NCBI RefSeq assembly: GCF_042665255.1
Contig: NZ_JBHTCD010000019.1
Origin: Insolitispirillum peregrinum
Lineage (GTDB): Bacteria; Pseudomonadota; Alphaproteobacteria; Rhodospirillales; Rhodospirillaceae
Strand: one strand, 5' to 3'
Length of the DNA: 64,000 bases
Numbering within the stretch: the first letter of the stretch is position 1; every line of letters starts with the position of its first letter. The notes under the pieces were generated by a model. The model was not told where the DNA came from, made no database searches, and worked only from the letters and a program-made list of their open reading frames with translations. Both the position numbers and the translations under genes were made by a program. Of this stretch, positions 34,281-43,072 are shown one piece after another.

Positions 34281-36350
34281 ATGCCTCTATCAATCAAGGT
34301 TCCGGCGCTGATGATGTCAGATACCCCCATTTCCGATGATGCCCTGACCGGTGAAGGCTTGGGTCTGCCCGGAATTGAATGGGGGGAAGACGGGGTGCCG
34401 CGGTCGCAACGATTCGACGACGTTTATTTTTCCCTGCACGATGGATGGGCCGAAAGCCGCCATGTCTTTCTGGATGGCTGTGCCTTGCCCGCCCGCTGGC
34501 GGGGATGCGAGCGGTTTGTGGTGGCGGAAGCGGGCTTTGGCACCGGGCGCAATTTCCTGCTGACCTGGTTGAGCTGGCGATCTGATCCGCAGAGATCAGC
34601 CACCCTGGACTTTATTTCGGTCGAAGGCTTTCCGCTGACGCAACAGGATTTGCAGCGGGCTTTGGTGGATTTGCCGGACCCGGCGATGGCGCCGTTGGCG
34701 GCTGAACTGGTTGCGGCGTGGCCGGTGCGGCAGCCGGGCTTCCATCTGCGTCTGTTTGATGGCGGGCGGGTGCGGTTGTTGCTGCTGTTCGGAACGGTGG
34801 CCGAGGTGTTGCCGCAACTGGCTGTGCCACCGGGAGGGCTGGTGGATAGCTGGTATCTGGACGGCTTTGCTCCGGCAAAGAACCCGGACATGTGGAGCGA
34901 TGACGTGTTTGCGCAGGTGGCGCGGCTGTCGCGCCCCGATGCCCGCTTTGCCACCTATGCCGCCGCAGGATTTGTGCGGCGAGGGCTGGAGCAGGTGGGC
35001 TTTGCCGTCGAGCGGCGGGCCGGGTTTGCCCACAAGCGGGAATGTCTGGCGGGCCGCTTTGTCGCAAAGCTGACGGAACAGCACACTGCGCCATGGTTTG
35101 CGCCTCCGGCTCCGCTGGTCGCCGGGGCGCGGGTGGCCATTGTTGGCGCCGGGGTGGCGGGATGCGCGCTGGCGGCGGCTTTGTCGCGGCGGGGGCTGGT
35201 TCCGCTGCTGTTTGACCGGCACGGACAGGCAGGAACCGAAGGCTCCGGCAACCCCTGTGGCTTGCTGAAGCCGCGCTTGACCGTCGATGGCGGTGTGCAT
35301 GGGCGCTTTTACAGTCAGGCGACCCTCTATGCGATGGCCTTGCTGCCGCAAACGCTGTGGGTGGGCAAGGGGATTTTCCATCTTGCGCGCGATGCCGAAG
35401 AGGCCGCGCTGGTGCAGCGGTTGGCCCGCACCCTGCCGCCAGGGCACGCGGTGCCGATGGATGCCGGGCAGGCGCAGCAGCTCTGTGGGGTGGAGGCTCC
35501 GTTTGGTGGGCTGTGGTTCCCCCATGCCGGGGCCATTCGTCCGCCAGAGGTCTGCCGCTGGCTGCTGGAGCAGGCGGAGCAGCCCATTCCGGTGCGCACC
35601 GCAACCGCCGAGCCTCCCCAGCCGCTCCCCGATGGCGGCTGGCTGATGGCTGGCGAACAGGTCGAGGCGGTGGTGCTGGCCGCCGGGCCATTCAGTCGCT
35701 TGCTGTGGCCGGATGCCGAGCTGCCGATCCATGCCAACCGGGGGCAGATCAGCCTGTGGTCGGAACCGGACAACGGGACCGGCTCGTCACCATCGGCGGC
35801 ACTGTCGTTTGGCGGCTATCTGTCGCCACGTTTTACCGATCAGCAGGAGCGGGCGGTGCGGGTGCTGGGGGCGACCTATCGCCGCTGGCCCGATCTGGCC
35901 GATGAGGGATGGCGTGGACTGGATGACACGGATCATCAGGCGGTCACAGACCTGTTGGAAAACCATTTGCCTGCTCAGGCGGCGGCACTGGCAAGCGGAG
36001 ACGGGCGCATTGGCGGGCGGGCGGCCTTGCGGGCGACCATTGCCGACCATATGCCGTTGGCCGGGCCGCTGTTTTCCGCCACCGATTTCCGTGCCGACTT
36101 TGCCGATTTGCACCACGGGCGGCGCTGGTCGGCCTATCCGCAGGCCCGCTGGACGGCCGGGCTGTACATTCTGGGCGGTCTGGGCTCACGCGGCTTTCAG
36201 ACCGCGCCCCTGTTGGCCGAACACTTGGCAGCGGTGATGGTGGGTGCACCCTCACCGCTGCCACAGGATTTGTCCGAAGCCGTGCATCCGGCTCGTTTTC
36301 TGGTACGCAGCCTGCGCAAGCCGCCCGCCCGCAAGAGACGGTCTGAATAA
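34281..36350 (+). CDS. mnmC: Bifunctional tRNA-modification protein MnmC
   Basis: This 689-residue fusion completes the mnm5s2U modification at tRNA wobble U34. The N-terminal half (about residues 30-270) is the SAM-dependent methyltransferase (RFDDVYFSLHDG, AGFGTGRNFLLTWL, WYLDGFAPAKNPDMW). The C-terminal half is an FAD oxidoreductase with VAIVGAGVAGCALAAALS. The two domains catalyse demodification of cmnm5U and re-methylation. The ATG at 34281 has no clear ribosome binding site; ATGs at 34311 and 34314 are alternatives. Its stop is one base from that of the convergent gene at 36352. Confidence 0.92.
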   Translation: MPLSIKVPALMMSDTPISDDALTGEGLGLPGIEWGEDGVPRSQRFDDVYFSLHDGWAESRHVFLDGCALPARWRGCERFVVAEAGFGTGRNFLLTWLSWRSDPQRSATLDFISVEGFPLTQQDLQRALVDLPDPAMAPLAAELVAAWPVRQPGFHLRLFDGGRVRLLLLFGTVAEVLPQLAVPPGGLVDSWYLDGFAPAKNPDMWSDDVFAQVARLSRPDARFATYAAAGFVRRGLEQVGFAVERRAGFAHKRECLAGRFVAKLTEQHTAPWFAPPAPLVAGARVAIVGAGVAGCALAAALSRRGLVPLLFDRHGQAGTEGSGNPCGLLKPRLTVDGGVHGRFYSQATLYAMALLPQTLWVGKGIFHLARDAEEAALVQRLARTLPPGHAVPMDAGQAQQLCGVEAPFGGLWFPHAGAIRPPEVCRWLLEQAEQPIPVRTATAEPPQPLPDGGWLMAGEQVEAVVLAAGPFSRLLWPDAELPIHANRGQISLWSEPDNGTGSSPSAALSFGGYLSPRFTDQQERAVRVLGATYRRWPDLADEGWRGLDDTDHQAVTDLLENHLPAQAAALASGDGRIGGRAALRATIADHMPLAGPLFSATDFRADFADLHHGRRWSAYPQARWTAGLYILGGLGSRGFQTAPLLAEHLAAVMVGAPSPLPQDLSEAVHPARFLVRSLRKPPARKRRSE

Positions 36351-36351
36351 G

Positions 36352-36780
36352 TTATTCCCTGCCGTGCTTGCAGGGATTGCCGTTGGCGAGATTCGGACAG
36401 GTTTCGACATCACCGACGTGCTCGGGTTCGCCCAGACCAATCCAGGTATCAATGGCCTCGGGGTCAAAACCACAGCGCCGTTCCCCGGCCACCTCGATCA
36501 ACGGGCGGCGGATCAACAGCGGTTCGGCCAGCATCATCGCCAGCGCACTGTCGGCGGTGGCGGCGGTCGGATCGACCTCGCCGGATTTGACCCGGGGGGC
36601 GGCCTTGTTGAACCAGTCGGCAACCGGCTTGTCAGCGAAAAAGGGTCGTAAGGTTTCTGCCGTCCATGGATGGGTCAGCAGCGAATGGGCTTCGACCGTA
36701 TGGCCTGCGGCCTCCAACAGGGCTTTCTGGCGGGTGTTGTTGCGGCAACCGGGCTTTTCGTAAAAAACGACGTGAACCAT
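36352..36780 (-). CDS. Nitrogenase-associated ArsC-like protein (NifO-type)
   Basis: This 142-residue thioredoxin-fold protein resembles arsenate reductase ArsC: VFYEKPGCRNNTRQKALLE (residues 4-22) with one N-terminal Cys, and RRPLIEV, the family's substrate-loop pattern. Proteins of this subgroup are found beside nif genes and are annotated as nitrogenase-associated or NifO; their role is uncertain. I chose the ATG at 36780, nine bases after GGAG; the TTG at 36801 lies nearer draG. It follows draG by 23 bases and probably belongs to the draT-draG transcript. Confidence 0.8.
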   Translation of the reverse strand: MVHVVFYEKPGCRNNTRQKALLEAAGHTVEAHSLLTHPWTAETLRPFFADKPVADWFNKAAPRVKSGEVDPTAATADSALAMMLAEPLLIRRPLIEVAGERRCGFDPEAIDTWIGLGEPEHVGDVETCPNLANGNPCKHGRE

Positions 36781-36803
36781 GGCAGAATTCTCCGGGGTCA
36801 AAA

Positions 36804-37697
36804 TTACAGGGAAACGCCTGCCAGCTTGAGCAGGGCGGTGGTCTGTTGGTGGATTTCGCTGGCAACAGCCGGGTCCAGCTTGGACAGCCAGCTGCGGGGA
36901 ATGGCGTCAACACCATAGGTGGCCCCGGCCAGCATGCCGGCGATGGCGCCGGTGGTATCGGCGTCTCCGCCCTGATTGACCGTTTCGACCAGACAGCTTT
37001 TGAAGCTGTCGGTCATGAAATAGCAATGCTGGACGGTTTGCATCGTATCAATGATGTAGGCCGATGCCTGACCGCGATAAGGCTCGAAGCGAAAGCTTTT
37101 GTGGCGGGCGAGCAGGGCATTGGACTCTTCCCGCACCGCCTTGACGCCGCCCCCGGCCAGCAGGCGGTGAATCATCCGCCCCAAGGTCAGCGTTGCACTG
37201 TCGGACAGTGGGTGGTTGTGGGTGGTGTGGGCCTGCGCCAGCGTCCACTCTTCCAGAGCCTGTGGATTGTTGACCGTCGCCAGCGCCACCGGCAGGGTAC
37301 GCATCGCTGCGCCATTTCCGGCGTCGCCTTCGTGATACTCGGTGCGGGTGCTTCCGTGCAGGATGTAGCGCTGAATGCCCCGGCGAACGGTGTTGCCGAC
37401 ATCAATTGGCTTGCTGCGCAGCCAGTCGGCGAAATGCTCGCAGACAACCGCTGTGTCCATGCCCTGACGGCTGATCAGGGCGCGCCCCAGACTGAGGCTC
37501 ATCTGGGTGTCGTCGGTCACTTGGCCGGGTTTTAACCGTAACCAGCCGCCGCCGATGATTTTCTGGTGAACGCCATAGTGCTGCTGGATTTCGCCCCGGG
37601 TCATGAACTCGACGGTCGCACCCAAAGCGTCGCCGACGGCCAGCCCCATATAGGCACCGACGGCACGTTGATACAGGCTGATGGATGTGTCGGACAT
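36804..37697 (-). CDS. draG: ADP-ribosyl-[dinitrogen reductase] hydrolase
   Basis: DraG (297 aa) removes ADP-ribose from NifH and so reactivates nitrogenase when fixed nitrogen falls or energy returns. The dinuclear metal ligands of ADP-ribosylglycohydrolases are visible in TDDTQM (Asp62, Asp63) and GGDADTTG (Asp245, Asp247). Length agrees with R. rubrum DraG (about 294 aa). It follows draT on the minus strand with a 24-base gap. In relatives it is sequestered to the membrane by GlnK-AmtB after ammonium shock (known for R. rubrum/Azospirillum; not visible here). Confidence 0.95.
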   Translation of the reverse strand: MSDTSISLYQRAVGAYMGLAVGDALGATVEFMTRGEIQQHYGVHQKIIGGGWLRLKPGQVTDDTQMSLSLGRALISRQGMDTAVVCEHFADWLRSKPIDVGNTVRRGIQRYILHGSTRTEYHEGDAGNGAAMRTLPVALATVNNPQALEEWTLAQAHTTHNHPLSDSATLTLGRMIHRLLAGGGVKAVREESNALLARHKSFRFEPYRGQASAYIIDTMQTVQHCYFMTDSFKSCLVETVNQGGDADTTGAIAGMLAGATYGVDAIPRSWLSKLDPAVASEIHQQTTALLKLAGVSL

Positions 37698-37721
37698 CGT
37701 GGTCGGGCTCCTGTGGCGGAA

Positions 37722-38582
37722 TCAGAGGTAACTGGTCTGGACGCGGTAATCGCCGCCGATCACCAGATATTCGCCTTCCCCTTTCAGCGGGTGAGACGAC
37801 AGCAGGGTGTTGAAGAACACCACTTTGCATTTGGGGACGCGGGCGGTGAGGATGGTGTCACCGAAACATTCGGCGATGTGTCGTTCCGAGGAAAACGACA
37901 CCAGACTGTTGATGCGGATGATGACCGTGCGGCGGTCTTCGCGTTCGACCAGCTGGTGTTCGGTATAGTCGTTGACCCCCCGGTACAGGGTCAGGTGCGG
38001 CTGCCCCGGCTCGATGAAGCGGTCAAGGCAGTACTGGCAGAACTCGTACATGATATCGAGCTGGGTATGGATGGCGTTGTTGTGGAACCGACTGGCCATC
38101 TTTTCTTCGACATACCCGGCCCACGCCGGTGAGGCAAATTTCAGGATCGGGCTTTTGTGAAAGGTTGGAAACAGGCCAAAGCGGCTTTCCACCCAGCCTT
38201 TCATCACCGCGCCTTCGCGCGAATTGTTGTCGTATCCCCAGCCTTTCAGCAGACGCAGATAGCTGGAGCGGAACCGGCGGGCACCGGTGTTGCCGCCGCG
38301 GGTTTCGCGCTGTTCCGGGTCCAGCCCGAACATCGCCTCCATATAAAGACGAAACGCCTCGCCAGCGTCTGCGAGGGTTTCGGCCTCGCCCAGCATTTCC
38401 CCGAACAGGCTGCGGTTCATTTCGCGCACCCCGTTGATATGCAGGGCCTGGGGATGGTCGTTGAACAGGTGTGATCCCAGCAGGGCTGTCGGCAAGCCGA
38501 CAAGGTTGGTCGAATGCCCAATATAAGGAAGGCTGCTTTCCACGCCGCGGGGCGGGGGATTGATGGCGGGGGTGTCGACCAT
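37722..38582 (-). CDS. draT: NAD+--dinitrogen-reductase ADP-ribosyltransferase
   Basis: DraT (286 aa) transfers ADP-ribose from NAD+ to an arginine of NifH, switching nitrogenase off after ammonium or darkness. It matches the family over most of its length, including LVGLPTALLGSHLFNDHP, LYMEAMFGLDPEQ, FRSSYLRLLKGWGYDNNSREG and the C-terminal YLVIGGDYRVQTSYL. R. rubrum DraT is about 276 aa. It is divergent from nifH across a 360-base control region, the standard arrangement in Rhodospirillum and Azospirillum. Its own promoter is not obvious, though AAGGA precedes the ATG. Confidence 0.95.
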   Translation of the reverse strand: MVDTPAINPPPRGVESSLPYIGHSTNLVGLPTALLGSHLFNDHPQALHINGVREMNRSLFGEMLGEAETLADAGEAFRLYMEAMFGLDPEQRETRGGNTGARRFRSSYLRLLKGWGYDNNSREGAVMKGWVESRFGLFPTFHKSPILKFASPAWAGYVEEKMASRFHNNAIHTQLDIMYEFCQYCLDRFIEPGQPHLTLYRGVNDYTEHQLVEREDRRTVIIRINSLVSFSSERHIAECFGDTILTARVPKCKVVFFNTLLSSHPLKGEGEYLVIGGDYRVQTSYL

Positions 38583-38721
38583 GCACGATCCTTATCCATG
38601 GAAAAAGGCGATGTGGCGACCCCGGACAGCCGCCGGGGCAACCCTTTCACGATGCAAAAAACATGCCCTTATGAAAATTAAGTGTTTACCCGCCTCCGCT
38701 GTCGTCCTGTGGCGGCAGACG

Positions 38722-38737
38722 TGTGACGGGTGCGACA
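38722..38737 (+). promoter_or_regulatory. NifA upstream activator site 1 (nifH)
   Basis: Perfect TGT-N10-ACA match. It lies about 150-160 bases before the predicted nifH start. Confidence 0.8.
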
Positions 38738-38751
38738 CTGTGTCGGTGTTT

Positions 38752-38767
38752 TGTCGGGTTCACAACA
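38752..38767 (+). promoter_or_regulatory. NifA upstream activator site 2 (nifH)
   Basis: Second perfect TGT-N10-ACA match, centred 30 bases (about three helical turns) from site 1, so both face the same side of the DNA. It lies about 116-131 bases before the predicted start. Confidence 0.82.
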
Positions 38768-38855
38768 CGGTGTTTTCTGGATGTCATATTTTTTGTAAGG
38801 CTATTAATGCGATGAAATTAAACGATTATTTTTTTATTTCGGCATTTTTCAGGAA

Positions 38856-38872
38856 TTGGCACGCCACCTGCA
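38856..38872 (+). promoter_or_regulatory. Sigma-54 promoter of nifHDK
   Basis: TTGGCAC-GCCAC-CTGCA matches the -24/-12 consensus, with the invariant GG (38858-38859) and GC (38870-38871) separated by ten bases. The predicted start is near 38883, 60 bases before nifH. Confidence 0.92.
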
Positions 38873-38942
38873 TTAGCTGTTCTGCGTGGCGGGGGCCGGT
38901 GCCCCCCTGATGATCGACTAGATGAAAGATAAGGAGATCCCC

Positions 38943-39839
38943 ATGAGCGACCTTCGTCAGATCGCGTTCTACGGCAAGGGCGGTATCGGCAAGTCCACCA
39001 CCTCCCAGAATACCCTCGCTGCTCTGGTCGAACTGGACCAGAAGATCCTGATCGTCGGCTGCGACCCGAAGGCTGACTCCACCCGCCTGATCCTGAACAC
39101 CAAGCTGCAGGACACCGTGCTGCACCTGGCCGCCGAAGCCGGTTCGGTCGAGGACCTGGAACTGGAAGACGTGCTGAAGATCGGCTACCGCGACATCAAG
39201 TGCGTGGAATCCGGTGGTCCGGAGCCGGGGGTTGGGTGCGCTGGTCGTGGCGTTATCACCGCCATCAACTTCCTGGAAGAAAACGGCGCCTATGACGATG
39301 TGGACTATGTGTCCTACGACGTGCTGGGTGACGTGGTGTGCGGCGGTTTCGCCATGCCGATCCGTGAAAACAAGGCCCAGGAAATCTACATCGTCATGTC
39401 CGGCGAAATGATGGCCCTGTACGCTGCCAACAACATCTCCAAGGGCATTCTGAAGTATGCCAACACCGGTGGTGTTCGTCTGGGCGGCCTGATCTGCAAC
39501 GAACGTCAGACCGACAAGGAACTGGAACTGGCCGAAGCCCTGGCGGCTCGCCTCGGTTCCAAGCTGATCCACTTCGTGCCGCGTGACAACATCGTGCAGC
39601 ACGCCGAACTGCGCCGCATGACCGTCATCCAGTATGACACCGATTGCCAGCAGGCTCAGGAATACCGTCAGCTCGCCAACAAGGTCCATAACAACTGCGG
39701 CAAGGGTACCATCCCGACCCCGATCAGCATGGAAGAGCTGGAAGACATGCTGATGGAATTCGGCATCATCAAGTCCGAAGAACAGCAGCTGGCCGAACTG
39801 CAGGCCAAAGAAGCCGCCGCTGCTGCTGCCGCGAAGTAA
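38943..39839 (+). CDS. nifH: Nitrogenase iron protein (dinitrogenase reductase)
   Basis: NifH (298 aa) is the homodimeric ATP-dependent electron donor to NifDK. The P-loop GKGGIGKST is at residues 11-19; Cys99 and Cys133 ligate the shared [4Fe-4S] cluster. Arg102 in CAGRG is the DraT target (Arg101 in R. rubrum), consistent with adjacent draTG. AAGGAG precedes the ATG at 38943. The C-terminus ends in an alanine-rich tail. Codon use looks strongly biased to C/G-ending codons, as expected for abundant protein. Confidence 0.99.
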   Translation: MSDLRQIAFYGKGGIGKSTTSQNTLAALVELDQKILIVGCDPKADSTRLILNTKLQDTVLHLAAEAGSVEDLELEDVLKIGYRDIKCVESGGPEPGVGCAGRGVITAINFLEENGAYDDVDYVSYDVLGDVVCGGFAMPIRENKAQEIYIVMSGEMMALYAANNISKGILKYANTGGVRLGGLICNERQTDKELELAEALAARLGSKLIHFVPRDNIVQHAELRRMTVIQYDTDCQQAQEYRQLANKVHNNCGKGTIPTPISMEELEDMLMEFGIIKSEEQQLAELQAKEAAAAAAAK

Positions 39840-39842
39840 GCA

Positions 39843-39931
39843 CCCGTCACGCGCCGGGGTGGCCCCAGTGCCGCCCCGCGATGTGAAGCGGGTTACGAGA
39901 GGTCGCCGGCGTGGGTGCTCTGCGTGACGGG
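39843..39931 (+). other. nifH-nifD intergenic RNA structure
   Basis: CCCGTCACGC (39843-39852) can pair perfectly with GCGTGACGGG (39922-39931), enclosing about 69 bases. Within it, AGCACCC...CGCCGG can alternatively pair with CCGGCG...GGGTGCT. The two pairings share bases and exclude each other. A structure here could protect the nifH 3' end and set a NifH excess over NifDK, a known principle in diazotrophs. Confidence 0.6.
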
Positions 39932-39965
39932 CGGTCCTGAGTCAAGGGGTTAGGAGGGGTAGGCC

Positions 39966-41414
39966 ATGAGCCTCGACTACACGAACAAAAAGGAATTCCA
40001 CGAGAAGCTCATTCAAGAGGTTCTCGCCGAATATCCGCAGAAGTCCGCCAAGCGCCGCAGCAAGCACCTGGGTGTTTCCGACGCTTCCGCCTCGGATTGC
40101 GGTGTGAAGTCCAACGTCAAGTCCGTGCCCGGCGTGATGACCATCCGTGGTTGCGCCTACGCCGGTTCCAAGGGCGTGGTGTGGGGTCCGATCAAGGACA
40201 TGGTCCACATTTCGCACGGTCCGGTTGGTTGCGGTCAGTATTCGTGGTCCCAGCGCCGCAACTACTACATCGGCAAGACCGGTGTGGACAGCTTTGTCAC
40301 CATGCAGTTCACCTCCGATTTCCAGGAAAAGGACATCGTGTTCGGTGGCGACAAGAAGCTGGAAAAGCTGATCGACGAAATTCAGGACCTGTTCCCGCTC
40401 AACAACGGCATCTCGATCCAGTCGGAATGCCCGATTGGCCTGATCGGTGACGACATCGAAGCCGTTGCCCGCAAGAAGAGCAAGGAATACGACGACAAGA
40501 TCATCGTTCCGGTCCGTTGCGAAGGTTTCCGTGGCGTGTCCCAGTCGCTGGGTCACCATATCGCCAACGATGCCGTCCGCGACTGGCTGTTCGACAAGAC
40601 CGATCCCGTGTGGGAAACCGGCCCGTATGACGTCAACATCATCGGCGACTACAACATCGGTGGTGATGCCTGGGCCTCGCGTATCCTGCTGGAAGAGATC
40701 GGCCTGAACGTGATCTCCCAGTGGTCGGGCGATGCCACCATCTCGGAAATGGAACGCGGGCCAAAGGCCAAGCTGAACCTGATCCACTGCTACCGCTCGA
40801 TGAACTACATCTGCCGCCACATGGAAGAAAAGTACAATATTCCTTGGATGGAATATAACTTCTTCGGCCCGTCGCAGATCGAACAGTCCCTGCGCGCCAT
40901 TGCCGCCCAGTTCGACGAAACCATCCAGCAAAAGGCCGAGGCGGTGATCGCCAAGTACCGTCCGCTGGTTGATGCCGTGCTGGCCAAGTTCAAGCCGCGC
41001 CTCGAAGGCAAGACCGTCATGCTGTACGTCGGCGGCCTGCGCCCGCGTCACGTCGTGACTGCCTATGACGACCTGGGCATGGAAATCGTCGGTACCGGCT
41101 ATGAATTCGCCCACAACGACGATTATCAGCGCACCTCGCATTACGTCAAGGACGGCACCCTGATCTATGACGACGTTTCCGGTTACGAACTGGAAAAGTT
41201 CATCGAAAAGATCCGTCCGGACCTGGTTGGCTCGGGCATCAAGGAAAAGTACCCGGTCCAGAAGATGGGCATTCCGTTCCGTCAGATGCACTCGTGGGAT
41301 TACTCGGGTCCGTACCACGGGTACGACGGGTTCGCCATCTTCGCCCGCGACATGGATCTGGCCGTGAACAACCCGGTCTGGTCGCTGTATCAGGCCCCCT
41401 GGAAAGCCGCCTGA
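39966..41414 (+). CDS. nifD: Nitrogenase molybdenum-iron protein alpha chain
   Basis: NifD (482 aa) houses the FeMo-cofactor. P-cluster ligands are Cys63, Cys89 and Cys155; the FeMo-co ligands are Cys275 (IHCYRSMN) and His442 (MHSWDYSGPYHG), and the His next to the cofactor is in SQSLGHH. These confirm a Mo-type enzyme and not a Vnf or Anf alpha chain. AGGAGG precedes the ATG. nifK follows after 28 bases, so they are co-transcribed. Confidence 0.99.
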   Translation: MSLDYTNKKEFHEKLIQEVLAEYPQKSAKRRSKHLGVSDASASDCGVKSNVKSVPGVMTIRGCAYAGSKGVVWGPIKDMVHISHGPVGCGQYSWSQRRNYYIGKTGVDSFVTMQFTSDFQEKDIVFGGDKKLEKLIDEIQDLFPLNNGISIQSECPIGLIGDDIEAVARKKSKEYDDKIIVPVRCEGFRGVSQSLGHHIANDAVRDWLFDKTDPVWETGPYDVNIIGDYNIGGDAWASRILLEEIGLNVISQWSGDATISEMERGPKAKLNLIHCYRSMNYICRHMEEKYNIPWMEYNFFGPSQIEQSLRAIAAQFDETIQQKAEAVIAKYRPLVDAVLAKFKPRLEGKTVMLYVGGLRPRHVVTAYDDLGMEIVGTGYEFAHNDDYQRTSHYVKDGTLIYDDVSGYELEKFIEKIRPDLVGSGIKEKYPVQKMGIPFRQMHSWDYSGPYHGYDGFAIFARDMDLAVNNPVWSLYQAPWKAA

Positions 41415-41442
41415 GGCTTGACGGTACGCAAGGAGAACGGGA

Positions 41443-42981
41443 ATGCCCCAGAGCGCAGATAAGATCCTTGACCACCTCCCGCTGTTCCGCGAGCCGGAAT
41501 ATCAGGAACTGTTCAAGAACAAGAAAGAAAAGTACGAGTGCGGCCATTCGGACGAAAAAGTCGCCGAAGTCGCCGAGTGGACCAAGTCGTGGGAATACCG
41601 CGAAAAGAACCTGGCCCGTGAAGCGCTGAGCGTCAACCCGGCCAAGGCTTGCCAGCCGCTGGGTTCGACCTTCGCCGCCGCCGGTTTCGACCGCACGCTG
41701 GCCTTCGTTCACGGGTCGCAGGGTTGCGTTGCCTACTTCCGCTCGCACCTGTCGCGTCACTTCAAGGAACCGTCGACGATGGTTTCTTCGTCGATGACCG
41801 AAGACGCTGCGGTGTTCGGTGGCATGGCGAACATGGTCGATGGTCTGGCCAACGCCTATAGCCTGTACAAGCCGGAAATGATCGCCGTTTCCACCACTTG
41901 CATGGCCGAAGTCATCGGTGACGACCTGCACGCCTTCATCGAGCAGGGCCGCCAAAAGGGCTCGATCCCCGAAGACTACGACGTGCCGTTCGCTCACACC
42001 CCGTCGTTCGTCGGCAGCCACGTTACCGGCTACGACAACATGATGAAGGGCATCCTGGAGCATTTCTGGGAAAAGCAGGAACGCACCGCCGGTACCGCCC
42101 TGAACGTCATCCCGGGCTTCGACGGTTTCGCCGTCGCCAACAACCGCGAAATGAAGCGGATGCTGGAGCTGATGGGTGTCGAATACACCATCCTCTCGGA
42201 CGTGTCGGAAGTCTACGACACCCCGTCTGACGGTGAATTCCGCATGTATGCCGGTGGCACCACCAAGGACCAGACCAAGGCGGCCCTGAACGCTGCGGCC
42301 ACCTTGTCGATGCAGGAATACTGCACCCCGAAGACCCTCGAGTACATCGCCAGCAAGGGCCAGACCGTTGCGTCGCTGAACTACCCGCTGGGGGTTGCCG
42401 GGACTGATGCCTTCCTGATGAAGGTCGCCGAACTGACCGGCAAGGCCATCCCGGCCGAGCTGACCAAGGAACGCGGCCGTCTGGTGGACGCCATGGCTGA
42501 CTCGATGTCCTGGCTGCACGGCAAGACCTACGCCATCTACGGCGATCCGGACTTCTGTCTGGCGATGACCCGGTTCATCCTGGAAACCGGCGGCGAACCG
42601 AAGCACGTGCTGTGCACCAACGGTTCGAAGTCGTGGGCCAAGAAGGTTCAGGCCGTGTTCGACAGCTCGCCCTATGGCAAGGGCTGTCAGGTGTGGGCTG
42701 GCAAGGACCTGTGGCACCTGCGCTCGCTGCTGGCCACCGAGCCCGCCGATTTCATCATCGGCAGCTCGTATGCCAAGTATCTGGAACGTGACCTGCAGAT
42801 CCCGCTGATCCGCCTGACCTTCCCGATCTTCGACCGCCATCACCACCACCGTTTCCCGACCTTCGGGTATCAGGGTGGCCTGCGGGTTCTGGTGACGATC
42901 CTCGACAAGATCTTCGACACCATGGATCTGAACACCAACGTTGCTGGTGAAACTGACTACAGCTTCGACCTGACCCGCTAA
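41443..42981 (+). CDS. nifK: Nitrogenase molybdenum-iron protein beta chain
   Basis: NifK (512 aa) pairs with NifD; Cys70, Cys95 and Cys153 are the beta-side P-cluster ligands (GSQGCVAYFRSH is the recognisable stretch around Cys95). Length is typical of group I MoFe beta chains with an N-terminal extension. AAGGAG precedes the ATG. The nifHDK transcript ends at the terminator at 43007; no nifT or nifZ follows. Confidence 0.99.
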   Translation: MPQSADKILDHLPLFREPEYQELFKNKKEKYECGHSDEKVAEVAEWTKSWEYREKNLAREALSVNPAKACQPLGSTFAAAGFDRTLAFVHGSQGCVAYFRSHLSRHFKEPSTMVSSSMTEDAAVFGGMANMVDGLANAYSLYKPEMIAVSTTCMAEVIGDDLHAFIEQGRQKGSIPEDYDVPFAHTPSFVGSHVTGYDNMMKGILEHFWEKQERTAGTALNVIPGFDGFAVANNREMKRMLELMGVEYTILSDVSEVYDTPSDGEFRMYAGGTTKDQTKAALNAAATLSMQEYCTPKTLEYIASKGQTVASLNYPLGVAGTDAFLMKVAELTGKAIPAELTKERGRLVDAMADSMSWLHGKTYAIYGDPDFCLAMTRFILETGGEPKHVLCTNGSKSWAKKVQAVFDSSPYGKGCQVWAGKDLWHLRSLLATEPADFIIGSSYAKYLERDLQIPLIRLTFPIFDRHHHHRFPTFGYQGGLRVLVTILDKIFDTMDLNTNVAGETDYSFDLTR

Positions 42982-43006
42982 ACCGTGTCAGGCAGCTTAC
43001 CCGGAT

Positions 43007-43043
43007 ACGGCCAGAGGGAAACCTCTGGCCGTGTTCGTTTTTG
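43007..43043 (+). terminator. Terminator of nifHDK
   Basis: ACGGCCAGAGG (43007-43017) pairs perfectly with CCTCTGGCCGT (43022-43032) around GAAA, followed by GTTCGTTTTTG. It lies between nifK and the convergent gene at 43073. Confidence 0.93.
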
Positions 43044-43072
43044 GGTACCCTACAGAACCACGATCACGCCCC

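Larger units (their letters stand above)
38583..38942. other. draT-nifH divergent control region
   Basis: This 360-base gap between divergent genes contains two NifA sites (38722, 38752), an AT-rich spacer (about 38780-38850) suited to DNA bending, and the sigma-54 promoter at 38856. On the draT side I see no sigma-54 element and no clear sigma-70 pair. Confidence 0.7.

Noticed and set aside
38943..42981. Alternative (vanadium or iron-only) nitrogenase
   Set aside because: There is no delta-subunit gene, and NifD/NifK carry Mo-type ligands and lengths with nifEN and nifQ downstream.
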